From a virus, in IMG/VR virus record IMGVR_UViG_3300008120_000094, positions 1-43,447 of that record: a stretch of 43,447 nucleotides of DNA. One strand, given 5' to 3'. Below, piece by piece: positions 1-6,614 of the stretch. The notes under the pieces are model-generated. The model was not told where the DNA came from. It saw nothing but the letters and a program-made list of their open reading frames with translations, and did not search any database. The translations under genes and the position numbers were made by a program. Each line of letters opens with the position of its first letter. Positions within the stretch are counted from its first letter, which is position 1.

Positions 1-325
1 TGCTGGCAACACAGGTGGTAATGCTTCAGGACAAAATGCTGGAAATGGTGGTCCTGGTCTAAATACTTTATCTTCTTGGCTTAATGCTACTGGCACAGGT
101 GTTAGCGGTTATATTGCAGGTGGCGGTGGAGGCGGCTCATATGATGGCGGTCAAAGTTACTATGCAGGAACAGGTGGTGCAGGTGGTGGCGGAAATGGTG
201 GTGCCCGCTTTATATCAACTGGCACAGCAGGAACAGCAAACACTGGCGGCGGCGGTGGTGGCGACGCAACTGGTGACCCAAAAAATGGTGGTTCGGGTCT
301 AGTTATTGTGAGGTATCCAGTCTAA
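1..325 (+). CDS. Glycine-rich tail protein, C-terminal part (5' end outside window)
   Basis: This is the 3' end of a gene that begins before the window, read in the frame starting at base 2. The visible 107 residues are very rich in Gly, Ala, Asn and Thr with runs of GGGGGG, and end in GSGLVIVRYPV. The next gene ends almost the same way (GSGLIIIRYPLS), so the two are tandem paralogues. Glycine-rich domains of this kind occur in phage tail fibres and adhesins and are thought to pack as polyglycine-II-like sheaths at fibre tips. The stop codon overlaps the next ATG (TAATG), so translation is probably coupled. Exact role unknown; a receptor-binding or fibre-tip function is inferred. Confidence 0.75.
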   Translation, partial: AGNTGGNASGQNAGNGGPGLNTLSSWLNATGTGVSGYIAGGGGGGSYDGGQSYYAGTGGAGGGGNGGARFISTGTAGTANTGGGGGGDATGDPKNGGSGLVIVRYPV

Positions 326-1653
326 TGCCAAATACAATTATTCCTATTCAGACTTATACACTTACTTCAGATGTTACATCTATAGTTTTTTCTAATATTC
401 CGCAAAATTATACTGATTTGAAGATTGTTTGCTCTGCAAGATCTGGAAGAGATAGTTATGCAGATGACTTAAGAATTACTATTAATGGTAATACTGCTGC
501 AACTTATGCAAATAGAAGAATGTACGGTACTGGAAGTTCAACAGGTGCTGACGGTGGAAGCGCTACTGGACTGACATATGCCTATTCAGGAATAAGTACT
601 GCTACTACAGCAACAGCAGGAGTTTACTCTAATACTGAGTTTTATTTCTCTAATTATACTTCTAATACTAGAAAATTATGGAGTTCTGACGGAACTGCAG
701 AGAACAATGCTACCAGTTCGCAAGTAGGATTTACTTCAAACTCTTGTAGCGACACCAACCCAATAACTTCAATAACCATAGATGGATATAATACTCCAAG
801 AACTTTGTTGTCAGGTTCAACATTTACATTATATGGAATATCTAATGGTGTAAAAGCAACAGGTGGAACACTCACAGTTGCTGGTGGTTATGCTTATCAT
901 ACATTTACTAGTACTGGATCTTTTATACCTTCCCAGAAAATTACTGGTGCTGAATATTTAGTTATTGCAGGCGGCGGTGGAGGAAGTATAAATGAGGCTG
1001 GTGGTGGAGGTGCTGGAGGACTACTTAATCCTGTTTCACAAACTCTTAATTCAGGAACTGTTTATACTGCATTAGTAGGTTCAGGTGGTGCTACAGCGGG
1101 TACTAATGGAGTTCGAGGCTCGTCTTCTATATTTTCTACTTTTACTACAGTTGGCGGTGGTGGTGGAGGTAACGGTGGTGTGGCTGGAGCATCAGGAGGT
1201 TCAGGTGGTGGAGGAGGTGCTTACGGCAGTAATGCTGGTGGCACTCCAACAGTAGGTCAAGGATATGCAGGCGGAATCGGTTCAGTAATCAATGGTGGTG
1301 CTGGCGGTGGCGGTGGTGCAGGTCAGATTGGAACAAATGGAACCGCAACGACTGCAGGTAATGGTGGTAATGGTCTTATTTTTAATTCTTGGGGGTCAGT
1401 AACTGGTACTGGTGAATTAGTAGGTGGAGTTTACTACTATGCAGGTGGCGGCGGAGGCGGTGCCTTTACTAATAGTACTCAATCAAGGGGTGGTTATGGC
1501 GGTGGCGGTGCTGGAGGCGCTGGAACACCAACGACAGGAACTGCTGGAACAGCAAACACTGGCGGAGGTGGAGGAGGTGGAGGTACTGGTGGAACTATTG
1601 TTGGTGGCGCAGGTGGTTCAGGCTTAATTATTATCCGTTATCCACTTTCATAA
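325..1653 (+). CDS. Glycine-rich tail fibre/adhesin protein
   Basis: A 442-aa protein with two parts. Residues 1 to about 180 look like a beta-rich domain (for example SIVFSNIPQNYTDLKIVCSA and DDLRITINGN) typical of phage tail-associated proteins. Residues about 180-442 form a Gly-rich domain with many GGGGG runs and the terminal motif GSGLIIIRYP, shared with the protein encoded just upstream. It starts in a TAATG overlap with that gene, so the pair is likely translationally coupled. It is the last gene before a terminator. Probably a host-recognition protein at a fibre or tail tip; this is inferred from composition and context, since no catalytic motif is visible. Confidence 0.8.
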   Translation: MPNTIIPIQTYTLTSDVTSIVFSNIPQNYTDLKIVCSARSGRDSYADDLRITINGNTAATYANRRMYGTGSSTGADGGSATGLTYAYSGISTATTATAGVYSNTEFYFSNYTSNTRKLWSSDGTAENNATSSQVGFTSNSCSDTNPITSITIDGYNTPRTLLSGSTFTLYGISNGVKATGGTLTVAGGYAYHTFTSTGSFIPSQKITGAEYLVIAGGGGGSINEAGGGGAGGLLNPVSQTLNSGTVYTALVGSGGATAGTNGVRGSSSIFSTFTTVGGGGGGNGGVAGASGGSGGGGGAYGSNAGGTPTVGQGYAGGIGSVINGGAGGGGGAGQIGTNGTATTAGNGGNGLIFNSWGSVTGTGELVGGVYYYAGGGGGGAFTNSTQSRGGYGGGGAGGAGTPTTGTAGTANTGGGGGGGGTGGTIVGGAGGSGLIIIRYPLS

Positions 1654-1664
1654 AATTTAAACAA

Positions 1665-1706
1665 TAAAAAACCCCAAAAGACAAAATGTCTAATGGGGTC
1701 TTTTTT
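1665..1706. terminator. Bidirectional rho-independent terminator
   Basis: Stem ACCCCA (1671-1676) pairs with TGGGGT (1694-1699), followed inward by a 2x2 internal loop, AGACA (1679-1683) with TGTCT (1687-1691), and an AAA loop. It is followed by a T run (1701-1706) and preceded by an A run (1665-1671), so it can stop transcription from both strands. It lies between the convergent glycine-rich gene and the lysin gene. Confidence 0.85.
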
Positions 1707-1714
1707 ATTAAATT

Positions 1715-2266
1715 TTATGCTTTACATGGATATTTGTTGTACCATTCCTGATACCGTGCCCCATTTAGGGACGACCATGATGACCAATCTGTTCCGCTCT
1801 TTGTCATGTGAAGCGCCACCTGTGCATTTGTAACTGGGTTAAATAACTCAGCGTTTGAACTTAAGTCAAACTTCTCCCTGCGATCTGGACCCAATTCACC
1901 GATCATGTTTATTTGAAACATTCCGTATGAACTATCTCCAGTTTTTAGGTTGCCATTAAAAGCAAGTGGGCGACCATTAGACTCAGCCTTGGCGATTGCA
2001 CAAGCAGATCGTAAAGCCTTTCCTTTGAAACCTACTGTCTTTAATAGTTCAACCAACTGCCCATCACTTAAGTTATGAGCATTTTCGTACTTCTCTAACA
2101 TTTTCTCCTTAGAAACCAAAAAAGCCCCTTTGAGGGCTGATTCCTTTTCCACTGTAGTTTTTATTAGAGTTTTAGTTTCAAGAGCATTAGCGGCGTTGCT
2201 AAAAGGTGCAAACAACCCAACCAGTGCTATTAAACCTAACCAAACCCCTTTATTCTTGTCTCTCAT
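1715..2266 (-). CDS. Secreted lysozyme-like (transglycosylase-type) endolysin
   Basis: A 183-aa cell-wall hydrolase and the only - strand gene here. The N-terminus is a Sec-type signal peptide: basic RDKNK, hydrophobic core of residues 8-20, and possible cleavage sites SNA or ANA near residues 23-28. Residues about 65-165 carry a lysozyme-like pattern: AKAESNG with candidate catalytic Glu95, then GDSSYGMFQIN (residues 110-120), matching the xSxGxxQI motif of SLT/lysozyme-fold enzymes. It should cleave the glycan strands of peptidoglycan. A strong Shine-Dalgarno AGGAGGT lies 8 nt from the ATG. A signal peptide suggests host Sec export, so holin control may differ from that of a cytoplasmic lysin. 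A virion-associated or exolysin role is possible. Confidence 0.82.
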   Translation of the reverse strand: MRDKNKGVWLGLIALVGLFAPFSNAANALETKTLIKTTVEKESALKGAFLVSKEKMLEKYENAHNLSDGQLVELLKTVGFKGKALRSACAIAKAESNGRPLAFNGNLKTGDSSYGMFQINMIGELGPDRREKFDLSSNAELFNPVTNAQVALHMTKSGTDWSSWSSLNGARYQEWYNKYPCKA

Positions 2267-2292
2267 TGTATATTACCTCCTAGAGCAAAATT

Positions 2293-2308
2293 GCTACCTC
2301 ACGGTAGC
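2293..2308. repeat. Perfect hairpin in the lysin mRNA leader
   Basis: GCTACC (2293-2298) and GGTAGC (2303-2308) form a perfect 6-bp stem around a 4-nt loop. It lies in the 5' leader of the - strand lysin gene, between its predicted promoter and the Shine-Dalgarno. No T run follows on either strand, so a terminator is unlikely; an mRNA-stability or translation element is possible. Confidence 0.5.
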
Positions 2309-2317
2309 CTTAATCTA

Positions 2318-2347
2318 ATTGTAGCACGAATTTGCTTTAAAAAACAA
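2318..2347 (-). promoter_or_regulatory. Extended -10 promoter of the lysin gene
   Basis: On the - strand, TGC followed by TACAAT (2318-2326) is an extended -10. TTGTTT (2342-2347) lies 18 bp upstream and could act as a -35. The expected start gives a leader of roughly 45 nt that includes the hairpin and the strong Shine-Dalgarno. Confidence 0.6.
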
Positions 2348-2394
2348 GTTTTAACAATATTTTTTTATTTTATTATAAATGTTATGCTTGGAAG

Positions 2395-2403
2395 TGGTAT
2401 AAT
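2395..2403 (+). promoter_or_regulatory. Extended -10 promoter, TGgTATAAT, leaderless spacing
   Basis: TGG + TATAAT ends 6 nt before the ATG at 2410. There is no Shine-Dalgarno and no -35 consensus. The predicted transcription start falls at or next to the ATG, so the mRNA would be leaderless. Confidence 0.72.
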
Positions 2404-2409
2404 AATTGA

Positions 2410-2934
2410 ATGGCTGAAACAACTATTTATGATTTACCCTACCCAACAAACACAGATCCTGTAGATGTTGCTGGGGATATTCAATCATTAGCAGAAGCAA
2501 TAGATGCCGTATTACCTACAATTGGTCTTCCATTTCATACCCTTGAAATTCGCAATGTTAGCGGGGTATCAATTGCAAAAGGAGATCCAGTATACATAAC
2601 AGGATATTCAACTAAACCAACAGTAGCAAAATCAGATATTGCAACAATTGGTACATTTCCAGTAGTTGGTTTGGCGCAGTCTGCAATTGGAAATAACTCA
2701 GATGGCATTATTGTTATCTCTGGTGTTTTTACTGATATTAATACCGCTTCATATACAGCAGGAGATGTTTTATATGTAGCATCTGGTGGAGGGCTTACAG
2801 CAACTAAGCCAGCATCAAATGTTGTCACTGTTGGAGTTGTTGCAAAATCTAATTCAACAAGTGGTGTTATTATTGTTTCATCCCCACGATCAAGGGCAGC
2901 AACTTGGGGAGCACTTAAGGAAGGCTTACTATAA
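2410..2934 (+). CDS. Tail fibre/adhesin protein
   Basis: A 174-aa protein with a short N-terminal helix (YDLPYPTNTDPVDVAGDI, then SLAEAIDAVL) typical of the anchoring end of phage fibre proteins. A beta-rich domain from about residue 45 to the end includes VSGVSIAKGDPVYITG and GDVLYVASGG, a fold seen repeatedly in phage fibre and decoration proteins. It follows a leaderless-type promoter and overlaps the next gene by 1 nt (TAATG). It is the first of six consecutive fibre-region genes. Assignment as a structural tail protein is by composition and position; the ligand is unknown. Confidence 0.65.
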   Translation: MAETTIYDLPYPTNTDPVDVAGDIQSLAEAIDAVLPTIGLPFHTLEIRNVSGVSIAKGDPVYITGYSTKPTVAKSDIATIGTFPVVGLAQSAIGNNSDGIIVISGVFTDINTASYTAGDVLYVASGGGLTATKPASNVVTVGVVAKSNSTSGVIIVSSPRSRAATWGALKEGLL

Positions 2935-3323
2935 TGGCTACATACAGAGGGCAAGGATCAGATTCTTTTTCTATTGGAGCAGCCCCACCAAATGTTCTTT
3001 GGACAGTAGTTCGTGGAGACACAGCAGCATTTAGAGTTTATGTAACAGATGAAAATCGTAATCCACTAACCATTAGCGAGTGGACTATCTCGATGGATAT
3101 TGTTAGACCATCAACTAGCAATACATTAATTGTTTCACTTTCTCCAGAAGTAACTCTACAAGATGACGATGGTGAGTTTACTGTTTCACTTACTTCTGGT
3201 GAATCAGAAGATCTTGAGACTGGTGATATTTTTGACATTCAATTATCTGACGCTACCCGCACATGGACAATCTGCAAGGGTACTATAACAGTAATTGAAG
3301 ATGTAACTTCTGCTGAGAGTTAA
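2934..3323 (+). CDS. Small beta-sandwich tail protein
   Basis: A 129-aa protein. After a disordered-looking start (ATYRGQGSDSFSIG) comes an Ig-like pattern: RGDTAAFRVYVTDENRNPLT, a second strand pair with WTISMDIVRP, then DGEFTVSLTSGES and FDIQLSDATRTWTICKGTI. This resembles the beta-sandwich domains in baseplate or fibre-accessory proteins of Gram-positive phages. The start overlaps the upstream stop by 1 nt. It is probably an adaptor or fibre subunit; the family assignment is tentative. Confidence 0.6.
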   Translation: MATYRGQGSDSFSIGAAPPNVLWTVVRGDTAAFRVYVTDENRNPLTISEWTISMDIVRPSTSNTLIVSLSPEVTLQDDDGEFTVSLTSGESEDLETGDIFDIQLSDATRTWTICKGTITVIEDVTSAES

Positions 3324-3325
3324 TT

Positions 3326-3550
3326 ATGCCAGTTGAAAAAATTACTACCCTTGAAATTGCGAAGGTATCGGTAAAGCCAACTGAATATACAGATGTAAAC
3401 ATAACAAGAATAGGAACCACTCTTGCAGAGGTTCAGGGAATATACCCATTCAAGGTTAGGTTTAAAGATATTGGTTATCCTGGTTTTTCAACAAACACAA
3501 CTCCAGGAATTGGCATAGCAGTCATCGGTAGTACCTTCTACATTTTATGA
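3326..3550 (+). CDS. Small tail-region protein, unknown function
   Basis: A 74-aa protein 2 nt after the previous stop, with a weak purine-rich GAGAG upstream. It has no recognised domain; it is beta-rich with Thr, Val and Ile (ITTLEIAKVSVKPTEYTDVNI). Given its position inside the fibre cluster it is probably a virion component, perhaps a short fibre subunit. Its TGA stop (3548-3550) also forms the TGn of the next gene's extended -10 promoter. Confidence 0.55.
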   Translation: MPVEKITTLEIAKVSVKPTEYTDVNITRIGTTLAEVQGIYPFKVRFKDIGYPGFSTNTTPGIGIAVIGSTFYIL

Positions 3551-3556
3551 TATAAT
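3548..3556 (+). promoter_or_regulatory. Extended -10 promoter, TGaTATAAT, leaderless spacing
   Basis: TGA + TATAAT ends 7 nt before the ATG at 3564, with no Shine-Dalgarno between. The TGA is also the stop codon of the gene ending at 3550. Confidence 0.72.
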
Positions 3557-3563
3557 CACATAT

Positions 3564-4001
3564 ATGGCTATAGTACCAATAACCACGCTAAAGACAAAGT
3601 TTGAGTCTGGAGATAGACCTACTGGACAAGACTTTGCAGACTTAATTGATACTACCTCATACCGTGCAGAAGCATTAGGTGGAGATGGCAACAATTCATC
3701 AACAATAACAGGTATTGAAACAGCAACAGTATTTGACACTATTGATACCAGTGTCTGGAGAACCATAAAGTATCTTATTCAGGTTTCACACCCATCTACA
3801 AGTGTATATAAGAGTACAGAGATAAACATAGTTTTTGATGGAACAAATCAAAATATAACAGAGTTTGGCACGGTATCCAATACGGCAAATGCTATTGGAA
3901 ATATCACTGCTAATTTAAATTCTGGTATAATCAGTATGACGGTAACACCCGTACTATCGCCGATGACCATTCGGTACTATCGAACTGGTTTGAAGGCATG
4001 A
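3564..4001 (+). CDS. Tail fibre protein with C-terminal domain shared with the 729-aa fibre
   Basis: A 145-aa protein. Residues 1-35 (ITTLKTKFESGDRPTGQDF, then ADLIDT) form a short anchor-like segment common at fibre N-termini. Residues about 55-145 match the C-terminus of the 729-aa protein encoded downstream: TVFDTIDTSVWRTIKYLIQV parallels TVIDSWSATAYRSAKYLVQM, and both go on to an NxxxxxxxEx(A/G) stretch and a final basic strand. This small gene is thus a minimal anchor plus the fibre-tip domain. ATG at 3564 has no Shine-Dalgarno and fits leaderless initiation. Confidence 0.68.
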   Translation: MAIVPITTLKTKFESGDRPTGQDFADLIDTTSYRAEALGGDGNNSSTITGIETATVFDTIDTSVWRTIKYLIQVSHPSTSVYKSTEINIVFDGTNQNITEFGTVSNTANAIGNITANLNSGIISMTVTPVLSPMTIRYYRTGLKA

Positions 4002-4017
4002 CCCAAAGGAGCACCAC

Positions 4018-6207
4018 ATGGCAACAGTAGACAAAGCCTTTAGAATCAAAAATGGCTTAGTTGTTGAGGGTAGTACTGCTACCGTCAATGGACACGATGT
4101 ACTTACAAAATCAATCATAAATGCAAAAGGTGATTTAATTGTTGGTACTGCAGATAACACAACAGATATTTTAACTGCTGGAACAAACGGATATGTTTTA
4201 ACAGCAGACTCAAACGAAGCAAAAGGACTAAAATGGGCAGCAGCCCCAGCAGTCGGATCATTTGAAACCTCAATTGTTTTTGAAGGTGCAACAGCCGATT
4301 CTTTTGAAACAACTCTTCAGGTAACTGACCCAACAGCAGATCGTACAATTACACTTCCTGACGTAACAGGTACTGTTGTAACAACTGGCGATACGGCAAC
4401 TGTAACAAATGCAATGCTTGCAGGATCAATTGCAAATGATAAACTTTCAAATTCAGCAATTACTATTAACGGTACATCAACATCTCTTGGTGGTTCACGT
4501 ACATTAGGTTCTGACGATATTGCAGAAGGTTCAACAAATAAATACTTTACAGATGAAAGAGCGCAAGATGCTGTAGGTAATGCAGTTGGCAACGGACTTT
4601 CATATGATGACAGCACTGGAGCAATTTCTGTAAATACAAGTACAATCCAGGCAAGAGTTGCAGATGTTTCCGATACTGAAATTGGATACCTTAATGGTGT
4701 AACTTCTGCTATTCAGACACAACTAGATGCAAAGTTTGCAACAGCAAATGCTTCAACATCAAATATTTCAGAAGGAACAAACCTTTACTTCACAGACGAA
4801 AGAGCACAAGACGCTGTTGGAAATTCTGTAGGCAATGGTCTTGATTATGATGATTCTTCAGGAGCAATTTCTGTAGACCCTTCAGAGTTTGCACTAAGCG
4901 CAGTTGGAGCACCAACTGGAAATGTTAGTCTAGCAACTTACAAGATTACAAGTCTTGGAACACCAACTGATTCGACAGATGCTGCTACAAAGGCTTATGT
5001 AGACTCAGTTACAGAAGGTCTACATATTCATGAGTCTGCTCGTGCAGCAACAACAGCAAACGTTAACCTAGCAAATGCTCTTGAAAATGGAGATACTCTT
5101 GACGGAGTAACCCTTGCAACAGGAGATCGTGTTCTTGTTAAGAACCAGACAACACAATCTGAAAACGGTATTTACGTAGTTCAGGCTTCTGGTCAGCCAA
5201 CTCGTGCTACAGACTTTGATACTGCTACTGAGGTTGATTCTGGTGACTTCATATTCGTATATGCAGGTACAGTTAATGCCAGCACTGGATGGGTACAAAC
5301 AAACAAGCCAGCAACAATTGGAACAGACGCAATCGTATTTACTCAGTTCTCAGGTTCTGGTACATACCTAGCAGGTAATGGTTTAACATTAACTGGTAAT
5401 ACATTTACCATTAATACAACAATTACTGCAGATTTATCTACAGCGCAAACATTAACAAATAAGTCAATTAGTGGTTCAGCAAATACACTAACAAATATTC
5501 CAAACAATGCTTTGTCAAACTCAGCAATTACAATTAATGGTACGTCCACATCACTTGGCGGAACTCGTACATTAGGATCTGATGATATTGCTGAAGGATC
5601 TACAAACAAGTATTTCACTGACGAAAGAGCACAAGATGCAGTGGGTGGAATTCTTGGATCTGGTCTTACATACGCAGATGCAACACCTGCAATCACAGTA
5701 GATTCTACAGTTGTTCAGTTAAGAGTGGCAGATGTTTCAGATACAGAAATTGGATATCTTAACGGTGTTACTTCAGGCATTCAAGCACAACTTGATACAA
5801 AGGCTGCGTTAGTATCTCCATCATTTACAACACCAAACATTGGTGCTGCATCAGGTACAAGCCTTGCATTAACAGGTTCAATTACTCTTGCTGATGCTCT
5901 TATTGGAACAGCAACACAGGCACTTACTGATGGAAATGCAACTGTTATAGACTCTTGGTCAGCAACTGCATACCGTTCAGCAAAGTATCTTGTACAAATG
6001 GTTAACGGTAATGACATTGAAGTTCTAGAAGTTCTAGTAACTGTTAATGGAGAAAACAATGTTTATCTAACTGAATATGCGGATGTTCAGAGTAATGCAC
6101 AGATTGGTACAACAGATGCAGACTATTCAGGTGGAAATGTTCGCCTAAAGGTTACAGCATCAAATGGTACAACAGTAAAGGTTCACAAGACGCTTATCGA
6201 AGCGTAA
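4018..6207 (+). CDS. Large modular tail fibre protein
   Basis: A 729-aa fibre. The N-terminus ATVDKAFRIKNGLVVEG is the type found in fibres of T4-like and other aquatic phages. Modules follow in order: KGDLIVGTADNT (about residue 38), VFEGATADSFETTLQVTDPT (about 88), repeat A (145-187 with LGSDDIAEGSTNKYFTDER), a TEIGYLNGVTS unit (about 218-240), a partial repeat A (about 250-275), a KAYVDSVTEGLHIHESAR segment (about 325), repeat A again (501-543), a second TEIGYLNGVTS unit (about 575), and a C-terminal domain (about 640-729) shared with the 145-aa fibre. Shine-Dalgarno AAAGGAG lies 6 nt from the ATG. It is probably a trimeric receptor-binding fibre. Confidence 0.85.
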   Translation: MATVDKAFRIKNGLVVEGSTATVNGHDVLTKSIINAKGDLIVGTADNTTDILTAGTNGYVLTADSNEAKGLKWAAAPAVGSFETSIVFEGATADSFETTLQVTDPTADRTITLPDVTGTVVTTGDTATVTNAMLAGSIANDKLSNSAITINGTSTSLGGSRTLGSDDIAEGSTNKYFTDERAQDAVGNAVGNGLSYDDSTGAISVNTSTIQARVADVSDTEIGYLNGVTSAIQTQLDAKFATANASTSNISEGTNLYFTDERAQDAVGNSVGNGLDYDDSSGAISVDPSEFALSAVGAPTGNVSLATYKITSLGTPTDSTDAATKAYVDSVTEGLHIHESARAATTANVNLANALENGDTLDGVTLATGDRVLVKNQTTQSENGIYVVQASGQPTRATDFDTATEVDSGDFIFVYAGTVNASTGWVQTNKPATIGTDAIVFTQFSGSGTYLAGNGLTLTGNTFTINTTITADLSTAQTLTNKSISGSANTLTNIPNNALSNSAITINGTSTSLGGTRTLGSDDIAEGSTNKYFTDERAQDAVGGILGSGLTYADATPAITVDSTVVQLRVADVSDTEIGYLNGVTSGIQAQLDTKAALVSPSFTTPNIGAASGTSLALTGSITLADALIGTATQALTDGNATVIDSWSATAYRSAKYLVQMVNGNDIEVLEVLVTVNGENNVYLTEYADVQSNAQIGTTDADYSGGNVRLKVTASNGTTVKVHKTLIEA
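4450..4578 (+). repeat. Fibre repeat A, copy 1 (43 codons)
   Basis: This encodes a 43-residue unit (start NSAITINGTSTSLGG, end FTDERAQDAVG) that recurs at 5518-5646 with a single Ser/Thr change but many synonymous base differences. Confidence 0.9.
5518..5646 (+). repeat. Fibre repeat A, copy 2 (43 codons)
   Basis: Second copy of the unit at 4450-4578. Protein sequence is the same at 42 of 43 positions while many third codon bases differ, so the duplication is old and the protein sequence is conserved. Confidence 0.9.
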
Positions 6208-6213
6208 TGTGGG

Positions 6214-6235
6214 CTGAAGGGACAGTGAACTTCAG
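6214..6235 (+). repeat. Inverted repeat over the ribosome binding site of the next gene
   Basis: CTGAAG (6214-6219) and CTTCAG (6230-6235) form a perfect 6-bp stem with a 10-nt loop. The stem contains the only Shine-Dalgarno-like AAGGGA and reaches the first base of the GTG start at 6235. It could hide the start or bring a distant binding site closer. Confidence 0.5.
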
Positions 6236-6588
6236 TGGCAACTAATAATAAAGACTTTGTTGTAAAACAAGGTATTAAGGTCGCTACTGGAGTTACTTTT
6301 CCTGATAATACTGTACAAAATACCGCAGCCCTTACGGTTGGAAGTACATTTCCAGTAAGCCCCTCTAATGGTCAATTATTTTTATATACTGTTACAGAAA
6401 GAATTTACTATTACTTAAATGGTGAGTGGAACCCAATAGCAACATATCTTGATGCTCAATATGAATATGATGGAAATGGTATGACCTATCCAACATTATT
6501 TGCTACACTAAACGGTGGTGCTCCAAACACTACTTTTACAAACGCTTTACCTTCAGCAGATGGTGGTAGTCCAAGTGAACAATTCTGA
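6235..6588 (+). CDS. Small tail fibre-associated protein (GTG start)
   Basis: A 117-aa protein. N-terminus ATNNKDFVVKQGIKVATG resembles the start of the preceding fibre (ATVDKAFRIKNGLVVEG) and belongs to the same fibre N-terminal type. The middle includes FPVSPSNGQLFLYT and an aromatic strand ERIYYYLNGEWNPIA, a short unit common in phage fibre proteins. GTG at 6235 is the only possible start: an in-frame stop lies at 6226-6228 and no ATG occurs early. The Shine-Dalgarno-like AAGGGA is about 12 nt away and lies in a hairpin. Its TGA stop forms part of the next promoter. Confidence 0.62.
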   Translation: MATNNKDFVVKQGIKVATGVTFPDNTVQNTAALTVGSTFPVSPSNGQLFLYTVTERIYYYLNGEWNPIATYLDAQYEYDGNGMTYPTLFATLNGGAPNTTFTNALPSADGGSPSEQF

Positions 6589-6594
6589 TATAAT
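6586..6594 (+). promoter_or_regulatory. Extended -10 promoter, TGaTATAAT
   Basis: TGA + TATAAT, with TGA also the stop codon of the gene ending at 6588. The ATG at 6615 follows with GGAGG (6602-6606). The predicted transcript would begin almost at the Shine-Dalgarno. Confidence 0.72.
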
Positions 6595-6614
6595 AAACGT
6601 TGGAGGATTAATAA

